Of a stretch of 64,000 nt of DNA, positions 52,194 to 60,588 are shown piece after piece. Under the pieces are notes generated by a model, which was not told the DNA's origin, ran no database searches, and was given only the letters and a program-made list of their open reading frames with translations. Each line of letters starts with the position of its first letter. Within the stretch, counting starts at the first letter, position 1. The position numbers were made by a program, and so were the translations under genes. This stretch comes from an uncultured Oleispira sp. (GTDB taxonomy: Bacteria > Pseudomonadota > Gammaproteobacteria > Pseudomonadales > Oceanobacteraceae): NCBI GenBank assembly GCA_913061415.1, contig CAJXUD010000001.1:186001-250000 (forward strand), read 5' to 3'.

Positions 52194-52388
52194 TTTGTGC
52201 CGTGGAAGTTTTGCCTGTGATCCTTCTCTTACTTTACTATAGTCACATCGTTTTTATCATCTTAGTATTTCTAATATATCCCACTCCAATCTCTCGCGAT
52301 ATCTACAAAGCAAGATTGCGGGTTGAATTATTCTTCAAATGGATCAGAAAAAATCTGATAATTTAATCATTTGTAGGCATGAATGAGA

Positions 52389-52538
52389 ATGCTCTTTGAA
52401 AAAATATGGATCGATGTGCGCATATTTATTGCTGTATTTTTTGAAGTTTCAATAAAAGCCCCTAGAAAAAATGCAGCAGGTCTTGCGGATACTATAGCTC
52501 AATTTTTGGAGGGGCGTGATTTATTAGCATTGCTATGA
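52389..52538 (+). CDS. Possible small hypothetical protein
   Basis: 49 aa, MLFEKIWIDVRIFIAVFFEV at the start and AQFLEGRDLLALL at the end. No clear ribosome site. It is the only frame of note in the otherwise gene-free, AT-rich stretch 52257-52745, which holds the promoter region of the next gene. Low confidence. Confidence 0.2.
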   Translation: MLFEKIWIDVRIFIAVFFEVSIKAPRKNAAGLADTIAQFLEGRDLLALL

Positions 52539-52745
52539 GGGGAGTTAAGTCAATGGTTGTCGACGATCAGTCAATCAAATTGAATTGCTTTTAAAGTTAA
52601 CAGGGTAGCAGTGATCCTATTAATTAATACTTTCTTCTATTTTTTATCTATTAGTATCAAAATAGGATTCGGTTTAGTTAAAATTGATTTATTGTATAAA
52701 AATATGCAATGAAGTATTCAAAATTAATCAAAAGGTTGAAAGCAC

Positions 52746-53456
52746 ATGGATGGCTTGCAAAGCAATTGTGGTAGTGATAAGAAAAAGCACAGTGCGGGAT
52801 CTAATAATTATATATTTAGCAGAGTTGGTAAGGGAGCACCTAACTCAATAATTGATATTAAGACAGTTATAACCTTATTAAATCTTCGGAAAAAAGATCC
52901 GTATTATCAAAAAAAACTTTCTAGGCTTGTTATACCGAAGAGTTGTTCAAATGATATATTGGGCTTGATTGATTGTATTACTGAATTTCAACGAATTATT
53001 CAAGGTGCGGCAAAAGCTGATGGAATAGTAGGGCCAACTGGAAATACAATATTACACCTCGGCGGGGTTAAAAGGATAGGTAAGCAGATCATTATCGATA
53101 TGGATGATCAAAAACTGCATGCATATGACGGAATAAAAAAGTCCTACTCTTTTCATTGCGCTACCGGTGATAAAGATCACCCAACTGCAATTAAACCATC
53201 ATTACACCATGTTTTTAGAAAATATGAGAAGTATCGAAGCCGTACCTATAATGCTCAAATGAATTATGCAATGTTTTTTACTAATGATGGTAAAGCTATT
53301 CATCAATCTAATGCTGTAATGGCAACTTCTTTTTTAAAAGTTGTAGGCATTGATTCGCTTGGCTCTCATGGTTGTGTTCGATTGAGTGAATATGATGCAA
53401 AATTGTTGTTTAATTGGGCACCAATGAATACACCAGTATTTATTGATATGGCTTAA
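52746..53456 (+). CDS. L,D-transpeptidase (YkuD) effector-like protein
   Basis: 236 aa, no signal peptide. Residues ~25-105 resemble a peptidoglycan-binding domain (VGKGAPNSIIDIKTVITLL; FQRIIQGAAKADGIVGPTGN) as found at the front of many peptidoglycan-targeting effectors. Residues ~112-236 are a YkuD domain with H186 and SHGCVR (S207, H208, catalytic C210). Known comparison: the Tlde1 family of type VI secretion effectors are L,D-transpeptidase-related toxins acting in the target periplasm and paired with immunity proteins. A cytoplasmically made YkuD enzyme followed by a small exported protein fits that scheme; delivery by T6SS is inference. AT-rich compared with the housekeeping genes. Confidence 0.75.
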   Translation: MDGLQSNCGSDKKKHSAGSNNYIFSRVGKGAPNSIIDIKTVITLLNLRKKDPYYQKKLSRLVIPKSCSNDILGLIDCITEFQRIIQGAAKADGIVGPTGNTILHLGGVKRIGKQIIIDMDDQKLHAYDGIKKSYSFHCATGDKDHPTAIKPSLHHVFRKYEKYRSRTYNAQMNYAMFFTNDGKAIHQSNAVMATSFLKVVGIDSLGSHGCVRLSEYDAKLLFNWAPMNTPVFIDMA

Positions 53457-53467
53457 GGAAAATATAT

Positions 53468-53776
53468 ATGAAAAAAGCAATTCTTACTCTTATTGGATTA
53501 TCTATAGGCTTTATTACTGGCTATTTATATTCAAAACATGAATTTAATGGAAACTCAGAGTATATTGTTAGTAAAGAGATATCACTTTTAAAAAAATATG
53601 AAAACATTCCTAGCTGTGATGAAATAAAAAATAATATTGATATAGCCGTGAACAATTCAAGTAATCCTGAAATAATACACTGGTATTTTTCATCTACTAA
53701 CAATACAGTAAAAAAAGTGATTATTACTCCAGATATTTTTGTTGCATATGAGGAAAGTGAAGCCGACTGCGAATAG
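53468..53776 (+). CDS. Small exported or membrane-anchored protein, candidate immunity to the YkuD protein
   Basis: 102 aa. MKK followed by a hydrophobic helix (residues 4-21, AILTLIGLSIGFITGYLYS) without a clear cleavage site, so periplasmic by signal peptide or anchor. Mature part charged, with two cysteines (SCDEI and EADCE) that could form a disulfide. It starts 11 bp after the YkuD gene with AAGGA upstream. Periplasmic location is what protection against a peptidoglycan-targeting enzyme would need. No family recognised. Confidence 0.6.
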   Translation: MKKAILTLIGLSIGFITGYLYSKHEFNGNSEYIVSKEISLLKKYENIPSCDEIKNNIDIAVNNSSNPEIIHWYFSSTNNTVKKVIITPDIFVAYEESEADCE

Positions 53777-53778
53777 CT

Positions 53779-53827
53779 ACTCTATTTGGGATCAGTATCT
53801 ATATAGATCAAATAACAGAGTTTTTTT
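53779..53827 (+). terminator. Probable terminator of the YkuD/immunity pair
   Basis: Hairpin with ACTCT/AGAGT base, TTT/AAA and GATC/GATC segments, directly followed by seven T. Imperfect stem. The region from here to 54078 has no gene and nothing else recognisable. Confidence 0.55.
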
Positions 53828-54078
53828 ATGGGTGTGAAATTTATTTTCTTATTGGTCAGTAATAGCGAACTTTGCCCCCGCTGAATTTCATCTGGTGAAT
53901 GTTAAAAGTCTACCTGTGAGATGTATTTATATGTGAAGGGGTTATTGTAAGGAAATACAATGTTGCTCTTGGTAAAATACCGAAAATAGGATATATAGAC
54001 GCTTTCTTTAGTTAACAACTGTATCAAAATCCTAAAGAAGTGTGAGTCTTATAAATCAATAACTTACAGTCATTCGGC

Positions 54079-54096
54079 TAACAACTTTATTGTTAA
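54079..54096 (-). repeat. Right copy of the 18-bp inverted repeat flanking the accessory block
   Basis: Exact reverse complement of 49691-49708 (TTAACAATAAAGTTGTTA). 4.4 kb separate the two. Confidence 0.5.
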
Positions 54097-54104
54097 CCGA
54101 CAAT

Positions 54105-54134
54105 AAAAAAGCCCAGTTCAAACTGGGCTTTTTT
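54105..54134. terminator. Bidirectional terminator
   Basis: AAAAAAGCCCAGTT-CA-AACTGGGCTTTTTT, symmetric; ends the leftward gene at 54185-54388 and shields the accessory block. Confidence 0.9.
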
Positions 54135-54184
54135 ATGTCTGCGTTATATCTCAATAAGAGTATCAATCAGAACGTATGATGGCT

Positions 54185-54388
54185 TTAAACGCCTTCGAAA
54201 TAATATTCTTCTAAATCTTTTTCGAGGGTTTTGCGCTCAAGGTGCGCTTCAATAGCACGCCGAGCCATTAATTTATTGGATGCAGAGGATTTTTTATTAA
54301 CAACGACATTACCTTCCTTATCAAAAGAAACAACCTGCTCAACAGATTTTTCATGCACGCTTAATACTGCTTTAGCTGCCCTAGCCAT
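54185..54388 (-). CDS. Small conserved-type hypothetical protein
   Basis: 67 aa, basic and helical: KLMARRAIEAHLERKTLEKD then an acidic end LEEYYFEGV. The C-terminal pattern (RRxIExxxERKxLxxxLxxY) resembles the short PA3496-type family of pseudomonads, recalled from memory and not checked. No enzymatic motif. Own terminator; upstream gene hexR is in the same direction with ~108 bp between. Confidence 0.6.
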   Translation of the reverse strand: MARAAKAVLSVHEKSVEQVVSFDKEGNVVVNKKSSASNKLMARRAIEAHLERKTLEKDLEEYYFEGV

Positions 54389-54496
54389 GATACTTCTCCT
54401 TGGTCATAGTCAATAATATAAGGTTTATATTAACGCTATGATTGTTGTTTTTATTGTTCTCTAGAGGATGACACTTTCCATATTAATTGCAATAGG

Positions 54497-55375
54497 TTAA
54501 TAGTCTAATTTTAGCGACTTAATACTATCTTTGATGGCATTTAAATGTTCGATAAAATCGGGTCCACGGCGCTGTGTTACCGCGATAGCAAGCATATCAA
54601 TGACCATGAGGTGGGCAATACGAGAGGTCATTGGTGTAAATTGATCAGTATCTTCATCGATATTGATAAAAATAGGGATATCGGCGGCTAAGCTGATGGG
54701 AGTACCTTCTGGCGCCAGGCAGATAACGGTGGCGTTATAGGTCTGTGCAAGAGAGATAGAATGCAATAGATCTTTGGTGCGACCACTTTGAGAAATGGCG
54801 ACTACAACGTCTTCTTCATTAAGAGTAACCGCCGACATTGATTGCATGTGGGGGTCACTATAGGTTGCCGTAGCGATCTGTAAGCGGAAAAACTTATGCA
54901 AAGCATCGGTTGCAACTGCAGCCGATGCACCAAAGCCATAAAACTCTAATCGTCGAGCTTTACTGATCACTGAAGAGGCTTTGGCAATTTGATGAGGTAA
55001 TAACTGGTCTTTCACTTCATGTAGGCGCTGAATCGTTGTATCGGCGACTTTTTCACAAATGTCTTCAATCGAATCATCTTCAGCAATGGCAAATTGGCCA
55101 ATATTATTCGCAACCGCCAAATCTTGCGCCAGCTTCACTTTAAACTCTTGAAAGCCATTACAATGAATTGCACGACAAAAGCGCACAATCGTAGGTTCGC
55201 TCACTAAGGCTTCTTGAGCAAGGTCGACAATACGCATGTGGATAACGGAAGCTGAGTTTTGAATGACATAATCGGCAACCTTCACTTCAGATTTACGCAT
55301 GCTGCTGCGATATTGCTCAATGTTGGCTAAAATTCCATGTCCGTTATTGGCTGAATTTGACACTGTATTATCCAT
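54497..55375 (-). CDS. hexR: RpiR-family transcriptional regulator HexR
   Basis: 292 aa. N-terminal RpiR helix-turn-helix (~20-90, VSEPTIVRFCRAIHCNGFQE FK) and C-terminal SIS sugar-phosphate domain (~130-265, FYGFGASAAVATDALHKF and VAISQSGRTKDL). HexR represses Entner-Doudoroff and central carbon genes and is released by 2-keto-3-deoxy-6-phosphogluconate. No zwf/pgl/edd genes are next to it here. Assignment over other RpiR members rests on overall similarity. Confidence 0.85.
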   Translation of the reverse strand: MDNTVSNSANNGHGILANIEQYRSSMRKSEVKVADYVIQNSASVIHMRIVDLAQEALVSEPTIVRFCRAIHCNGFQEFKVKLAQDLAVANNIGQFAIAEDDSIEDICEKVADTTIQRLHEVKDQLLPHQIAKASSVISKARRLEFYGFGASAAVATDALHKFFRLQIATATYSDPHMQSMSAVTLNEEDVVVAISQSGRTKDLLHSISLAQTYNATVICLAPEGTPISLAADIPIFINIDEDTDQFTPMTSRIAHLMVIDMLAIAVTQRRGPDFIEHLNAIKDSIKSLKLDY

Positions 55376-55555
55376 TTTAGAGATGATTTGAGTATAACAG
55401 GGGCTTGGTATAAATCACCCAAAAGCTAGCGATTAAGAAAAGACTTAGAGGAATTGCTTTTTCTCTGCTTATTTCCGTTCCCCAGTCTTACTTAGGAATC
55501 TCAGCAGCCTCGGCGGCAAAGTATCTTTTAGTTTTTTTCTGGTAAACTCCCCGCC

Positions 55556-57823
55556 ATGGACGTATCAAGTATTTTAGATCATTTAAATGATCCGCAACGC
55601 AACGCCGTTGCCGCTAATAGCAAGCATCAAATGGTTCTCGCCGGAGCCGGAACGGGTAAGACTCGAGTACTCGTGCACCGCATCGCCTGGCTTTTACAAG
55701 TAGAGAACATCTCGCCATTTTCGATTATGTCGGTGACCTTCACCAACAAAGCGGCGAAAGAAATGCGTGCGCGTTTAGAAACGCTGATCCAAGTGCCCGT
55801 CAATGGTATGTGGGTGGGTACTTTCCACGGTCTTGCGCACCGCTTATTAAAGCAGCATTGGCGCGAAGCTAACCTGCCGCAGAACTTCCAAATTTTGGAT
55901 AGCGACGATCAGTTACGACTGGTTAAACGCATCTTAAGAGCGACCGGTGTGGATGAAACTAAATTCCCACCTAAGCAATTGCAATGGTATATCAACGGCC
56001 AAAAAGATGAAGGTCGTCGCGCTGCTCATGTTGTGCCATCGGCCGATCCGTTCAGTCGTACTCAACTGCAAGTATATCAAGCCTACGAGCAAGCCTGTCA
56101 GCAAGGCGGTATGGTTGATTTTGGTGAGATTCTATTGCGTGCGCATGAACTGTGGTTGCATCACCCTGATTTGTTAGCGCATTATCAAGGTCGTTTCCGC
56201 AACATCTTGGTAGACGAGTTTCAGGATACCAACGAAATACAATACGCTTGGATTCGCATGCTCGCTGGGGATCAAGTCTCTGTGATGGCGGTAGGTGATG
56301 ACGATCAGTCTATTTATGGCTGGCGCGGGGCAAAAATTGCCAATATCCGCAACTTCCAAAATGATTATCCAGGTGCAGAGCTAATCAAGCTCGAGCAAAA
56401 TTATCGTTCAACCGCGACCATTCTTGCGGCGGCCAACGCCGTGATTGAGAACAATACCGGTCGTATGGGGAAAGAGTTAAAAACGGATGGTGAACTGGGC
56501 GAGAAAATCTCCCTCTATTCCGCGTTTAACGAACAAGATGAAGCGCGTTACATCGCCGACCAGATCGAGACCTTTGCGAATACCGGCCGTGCGCGCAAAG
56601 ACATCGCCATTCTTTATCGCTCCAACGCGCAATCTCGCACTTTAGAAGAGTCCTTATTGCGCCAAGGTATTCCTTATCGAATCTATGGCGGCCAGCGCTT
56701 CTACGATCGCTTAGAAATTAAAAACGCGTTGTCGTATTTACGTCTGTTATTAAACCGCCATGATGACGCCGCAGTCGAGCGCGTGATTAATGTACCCGCT
56801 CGTGCTTTAGGGGATAAAACCGTTGCCATTATTCGTAGTCATGCGCGTGAGCAAGGTTGCTCTATGTGGCAGGCGGTTTGTGAAGCCGCAACGTTAGGTA
56901 TCTTGCCAAAACGTGCTAGCTCAGCGGCTCAAGGCTTCGTCGATTTAATTGATACCATGGCAGAAGGTGCTGGAGAATTAGAGCTGCATGAAATCATGGA
57001 CCAAGTCATTACCCAATCGGGTTTGATTGAGCATCATAAAAAAGAGAAGGGCGAAAAAGCGCAAGCGCGCTTGGATAACCTCGACGAACTAATCAACGCT
57101 GCACGCCAGTTCATCACCCAAGACGGTGTGGATATGGCGATGATGGCAGAAGAAGCTGCGGCCGAAACAGGGGAAGATCCTGAGTCTCTAATGGAAGGGG
57201 CAGCGGATAGCCTTTATGACCTAGCGGTATTCCTAGATACGGCCGCGCTGGATGCGGGTGATACCCAAGCCAGTGAGCACGATGACGCCGTTCAGCTTAT
57301 GACCTTGCACTCGGCCAAAGGTTTGGAATTTCCACTGGTTTTCCTCACGGGCTTAGAAGAAGGTTTATTCCCGCATAAAATGTCGATGGACAGCGCCGAT
57401 GGCTTAGAAGAAGAGCGTCGCTTAGCGTATGTGGGCATCACTCGTGCAATGGAACGCTTGGTGATTACTTACGCCGAAAACCGTCGCTTGCATGGCCAAG
57501 AAAACTTCAGTACACCGTCGCGTTTTATTCGTGAAATTCCTTCTGAATATGTTCAGGAGGTGCGTTTAAAAAATACCATTACTCGCCCGGTTACGGCCTC
57601 AAAATCTTCTAGCTTAAGTTTTACTGAAGATGCGCCAGAAGGTGTGCCGTTCAAAATTGGTGAGCGGGTTTATCATGCCAAATTTGGTGAAGGCCAAGTA
57701 CTGCAGTTTGAAGGCGGCGGTGCCAGTGCGCGCATTCAAGTAAATTTTGAATGGGAAGGTACTAAGTGGCTGGTGGTTGCGTACGCCAAGTTGCAGTCGA
57801 TGGACGACAATGACGACTTTTAA
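55556..57823 (+). CDS. uvrD: DNA helicase II UvrD (superfamily 1A)
   Basis: 755 aa. Begins LDHLNDPQRNAVAA (Q motif); Walker A AGAGTGKTRVL (29-39); TFTNKAAKEM; DEFQDTN; VGDDDQSIYGWRGA; QNYRS; LMTLHSAKGLEF; AYVGITRA; C-terminal Tudor-like VYHAKFGEGQVLQFEG found in UvrD. Acts in mismatch and nucleotide-excision repair. No obvious SOS box upstream. A palindromic repeat lies between it and the next gene. Confidence 0.96.
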   Translation: MDVSSILDHLNDPQRNAVAANSKHQMVLAGAGTGKTRVLVHRIAWLLQVENISPFSIMSVTFTNKAAKEMRARLETLIQVPVNGMWVGTFHGLAHRLLKQHWREANLPQNFQILDSDDQLRLVKRILRATGVDETKFPPKQLQWYINGQKDEGRRAAHVVPSADPFSRTQLQVYQAYEQACQQGGMVDFGEILLRAHELWLHHPDLLAHYQGRFRNILVDEFQDTNEIQYAWIRMLAGDQVSVMAVGDDDQSIYGWRGAKIANIRNFQNDYPGAELIKLEQNYRSTATILAAANAVIENNTGRMGKELKTDGELGEKISLYSAFNEQDEARYIADQIETFANTGRARKDIAILYRSNAQSRTLEESLLRQGIPYRIYGGQRFYDRLEIKNALSYLRLLLNRHDDAAVERVINVPARALGDKTVAIIRSHAREQGCSMWQAVCEAATLGILPKRASSAAQGFVDLIDTMAEGAGELELHEIMDQVITQSGLIEHHKKEKGEKAQARLDNLDELINAARQFITQDGVDMAMMAEEAAAETGEDPESLMEGAADSLYDLAVFLDTAALDAGDTQASEHDDAVQLMTLHSAKGLEFPLVFLTGLEEGLFPHKMSMDSADGLEEERRLAYVGITRAMERLVITYAENRRLHGQENFSTPSRFIREIPSEYVQEVRLKNTITRPVTASKSSSLSFTEDAPEGVPFKIGERVYHAKFGEGQVLQFEGGGASARIQVNFEWEGTKWLVVAYAKLQSMDDNDDF

Positions 57824-57858
57824 GTATAACGTTTCTTAATTAATGTCACTCTAAAAAG

Positions 57859-57960
57859 CATGATTGGGTGTTTGTGGAACAAATATGAGAGGCATGGATG
57901 CCGAACTTAAGGCTACAGGGAAGTATTTACGCCGTTTTGTGGAATAAATACCCAATCATG
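57859..57960 (+). repeat. Palindromic intergenic repeat, copy C
   Basis: 102 bp after uvrD. Perfect 11-bp ends CATGATTGGGT/ACCCAATCATG. Same core TAAGGCTACAGGGAAGTATT and hairpin GTATTTACGCCG...GGAATAAATAC as copy A. The middle hairpin is GGCATggATGCC instead of AAACATgaATGTTT: sequence changed, pairing kept. Confidence 0.85.
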
Positions 57961-58033
57961 ATTTGATTAAATAACCCATTTAAATAACCACTATTTAGTC
58001 ATGTTAAGAATTTAAAATAAAAAGGAAAAACTC

Positions 58034-59161
58034 ATGCAGGCAAAGACCGCCTTTTCAATTATTAAACTAACAGTCATTAGTTTCATCGCAAGTGCTTTAA
58101 TCGCTTGTGGGCCAGAGAAACAGTCTGAAGCAGCTGGCGATACGGCTGTGCAGAAGACCTATAGCTGGAAAATGGTGACGTCTTGGCCAAAGAATTTTCC
58201 TGGTTTAGGAACCGCCCCAGAGCGCTTCTCTAAAATGGTTGATGACATGTCAGCGGGTCGCTTAAAAGTTAAAGTTTATGGTGCTGGTGAATTAGTACCT
58301 GCGCTGCAAGTATTTGATGCAGTATCACAAGGCACCGCTGAAATGGGTCATAGCGGCGCGTATTACTGGAAAGGTAAAACCCCCGCTGCGCAGTTTTTCA
58401 CAACCGTACCGTTTGGCTTAACCGCACAAGAAATGAATGGCTGGATCTATCACGGTGGTGGCCTTGAATTATGGCAAGAGCTTTACGCGCCGTTTAATTT
58501 AATTCCTCTTGCCGGTGGTAATACTGGCGTACAAATGGCGGGTTGGTTTAATAAAGAAATCAATTCAGTGGAAGATCTTGAAGGTCTGAAAATGCGCATT
58601 CCAGGCTTAGGTGGCGAAGTACTAAAACGCGCAGGCGGTACGCCAGTGACCTTGCCAGGTGGCGAATTATTTACCTCGCTGCAAACCGGTACGATCGACG
58701 CAACAGAATGGGTTGGCCCTTATAATGACCTAGCCTTTGGTCTGTATAAAGCGGCAAAATACTATTATTATCCTGGCTGGCATGAGCCGGGCTCTATGAT
58801 GGAACTGACGGTTAATAAGCCTGCTTTTGAATCATTACCCAAAGATCTACAAGTCATTGTGACAACGGCGGCAAAAGCGATTAATGCGGATATGCTAGCG
58901 GAATATACCGCGCGTAATAATGCAGCGTTAACCGAATTGGTCGAGAAGCACGGGGTTGATTTACGCGCATTACCAACGGATGTTTTAAACAAGTTGCGTG
59001 ATCTTTCGAAAGAAGTGGTGGCAGAAGTCGCCGCGCAAGATCCGGCATCGCAGAAGGTTTATGATTCGTACATTAAATACCGTGACAGCGTTGTTAAGTA
59101 CCACGCGATCAGCGAGCAGGCTTTTATTAACGCTCGTGATGAAAAGAAAGCACCTCTATAA
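58034..59161 (+). CDS. TRAP transporter substrate-binding lipoprotein (DctP/TakP-like)
   Basis: 375 aa. Lipobox LIAC (C25), unusual since most DctP proteins are free periplasmic. Mature part starts YSWKMVTSWPKNFPGLGTAP; MRIPGLGGEV holds the conserved carboxylate-binding arginine, and TATEWVGPYND-like sequence IDATEWVGPYNDLAFG follows. This form is typical of TRAP binding proteins for 2-oxo acids (TakP) or lactate; exact ligand not known. Its membrane subunits are 1.4-3.4 kb away on the opposite strand. Confidence 0.88.
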   Translation: MQAKTAFSIIKLTVISFIASALIACGPEKQSEAAGDTAVQKTYSWKMVTSWPKNFPGLGTAPERFSKMVDDMSAGRLKVKVYGAGELVPALQVFDAVSQGTAEMGHSGAYYWKGKTPAAQFFTTVPFGLTAQEMNGWIYHGGGLELWQELYAPFNLIPLAGGNTGVQMAGWFNKEINSVEDLEGLKMRIPGLGGEVLKRAGGTPVTLPGGELFTSLQTGTIDATEWVGPYNDLAFGLYKAAKYYYYPGWHEPGSMMELTVNKPAFESLPKDLQVIVTTAAKAINADMLAEYTARNNAALTELVEKHGVDLRALPTDVLNKLRDLSKEVVAEVAAQDPASQKVYDSYIKYRDSVVKYHAISEQAFINARDEKKAPL

Positions 59162-59173
59162 AGTACCTCTATC

Positions 59174-59989
59174 ATGTTATCAATTACCGAACAGACCCTG
59201 CAAACTGACAAATTGATCGCCTTACGTTCTTATCTATTAATGATCGTAATAACCATTGCCGCTTTTATCTTGCTGCAAGTGTTTGATCTTAACCAGTCAT
59301 TATTTTTTACCATAAACGAAGCTTCAAAAGCGCTGTTACCTGATGCACTCGCCGCTCATTTAACCGAATTAGGCAATGGTTCTATCGTAGGTATATTGGC
59401 TTTGGGGCTGACGTTAAAATACCCTGCAATTGCCAAGCGCTTTTTGTTTATTACCCTAATGGCGGGGATTTTAATCGCAGGGTTCAAACAGTTTTTTGCC
59501 GATCCAAGGCCCGCAGGAGTCTTAGCGCAAACAGACTTTCATATCATTGGTGATGTGCTAAAAAGATACAGCTTTCCATCGGGTCATACGACCACGGCGT
59601 TTGCGATGGCAGGTTTTATTATGCTGACGTTCTCGAGCCTATCGCTCAGAATATCAGTATTGGTTTTAGCGGTATTGGCGGGTATATCACGTATCTCTGT
59701 TGGCGCGCATTGGCCAGAAGATGTGTTAGCGGGCGCAGCGTTAGGGTTCATCATTGCTTATGTGGGCTGCTTATTGAGCTTAAAGCCGTTTTCTTTAAAA
59801 GGCAGTTATGCGGCGGCGGCTTTCTTAGCCTTAGCAGCCTTAATTGGGAGCTTAACCGCACCCGCAGATTTTCCAGAAATTCCATCGATTGCTTGGGTTA
59901 GGTTGCTATGCGCTAGTTTGGCGACGGCTATGTTAGCCTATTATTTGGTACGACTTTATTCTCTGAGAACAAAACAAAGTGGAGTCTAA
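59174..59989 (+). CDS. PAP2-family membrane phosphatase
   Basis: 271 aa, six or more membrane helices. PAP2 motifs: K105...R112-P113 (KQFFADPRP), PSGH (135-138) and SRISVGAHWPED (S172, R173, H179, D183). Members dephosphorylate undecaprenyl diphosphate, phosphatidylglycerol phosphate or lipid A; substrate open. A C-terminal region (~195-271) adds further helices. 12 bp after the TRAP binding protein gene, so probably cotranscribed. Confidence 0.88.
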   Translation: MLSITEQTLQTDKLIALRSYLLMIVITIAAFILLQVFDLNQSLFFTINEASKALLPDALAAHLTELGNGSIVGILALGLTLKYPAIAKRFLFITLMAGILIAGFKQFFADPRPAGVLAQTDFHIIGDVLKRYSFPSGHTTTAFAMAGFIMLTFSSLSLRISVLVLAVLAGISRISVGAHWPEDVLAGAALGFIIAYVGCLLSLKPFSLKGSYAAAAFLALAALIGSLTAPADFPEIPSIAWVRLLCASLATAMLAYYLVRLYSLRTKQSGV

Positions 59990-60004
59990 ATACTCATATC
60001 AGAG

Positions 60005-60033
60005 CTAGCCCATTAAACAACTTAATGGGCTAG
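60005..60033. terminator. Hairpin between convergent PAP2 and thioesterase genes
   Basis: CTAGCCCATTAA-acaac-TTAATGGGCTAG, perfect 12-bp stem. No T run on either side, so a possible bidirectional terminator or RNA 3' stabiliser. Confidence 0.5.
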
Positions 60034-60068
60034 GTTATCTCTTCTGCATGGTCTATTTCGGCATTACT

Positions 60069-60512
60069 CTAGCGAGGTACATTACGAATACGGCCAAGTT
60101 CATCGATCGCGACATAGACAAATGTTGCATCAACGACCTTATGTCTCTCTCCATCGCCTAGATTGCGTGTCCACATTTCAACATTGATCTTGATCGACGA
60201 TTTACCGATATCTTCCAACGTTGTATAAACACACACAGCGGCCCCCACACGAATGGGAGACATGAATACCATGGAATCCATAGAAACATTGGCAACGCGG
60301 CCCTGAGCAATCTTACTAGCAACGCTTTCAGCGGCTTCGTCCATACGTGCTGTTACCCAGCCCCCAGAAATACCCCCATGAATATTGGTATCTTGGCGGC
60401 CCGTAATTAAGCGCAAACTTAACTCACCGTTAGGAGCTGGCTCTTGGTCTTCAGTCGAGGCAGACGAAGACTCTGCGTTTTCTTTTTTACTGTTATTGGC
60501 GAAAATGTTCAT
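60069..60512 (-). CDS. Acyl-CoA thioesterase, YciA-type hotdog
   Basis: 147 aa. Hotdog fold with TGRQDTNIHGGISGGWVTARMD (38-58; D/N41-43 and D58 near the active site), GRVANVSMDSMVFMSPIRVG and YVAIDELGRIRNVP, matching YciA (which hydrolyses a range of acyl-CoAs). An N-terminal Ser/Glu-rich extension of ~30 residues is extra to YciA. Confidence 0.88.
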   Translation of the reverse strand: MNIFANNSKKENAESSSASTEDQEPAPNGELSLRLITGRQDTNIHGGISGGWVTARMDEAAESVASKIAQGRVANVSMDSMVFMSPIRVGAAVCVYTTLEDIGKSSIKINVEMWTRNLGDGERHKVVDATFVYVAIDELGRIRNVPR

Positions 60513-60588
60513 TGTTCTTATTATTCCTAGGAAATATCCGTAGAAGACTGACTTTGAAAAAATTGTGTTTAAGTGTTATTCGTAGACC

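Noticed and set aside
52800..53456. YkuD protein as an ordinary cell-wall L,D-transpeptidase of the host
   Set aside because: No signal peptide or lipobox at the start, and it sits in the toxin/immunity block with an exported partner.
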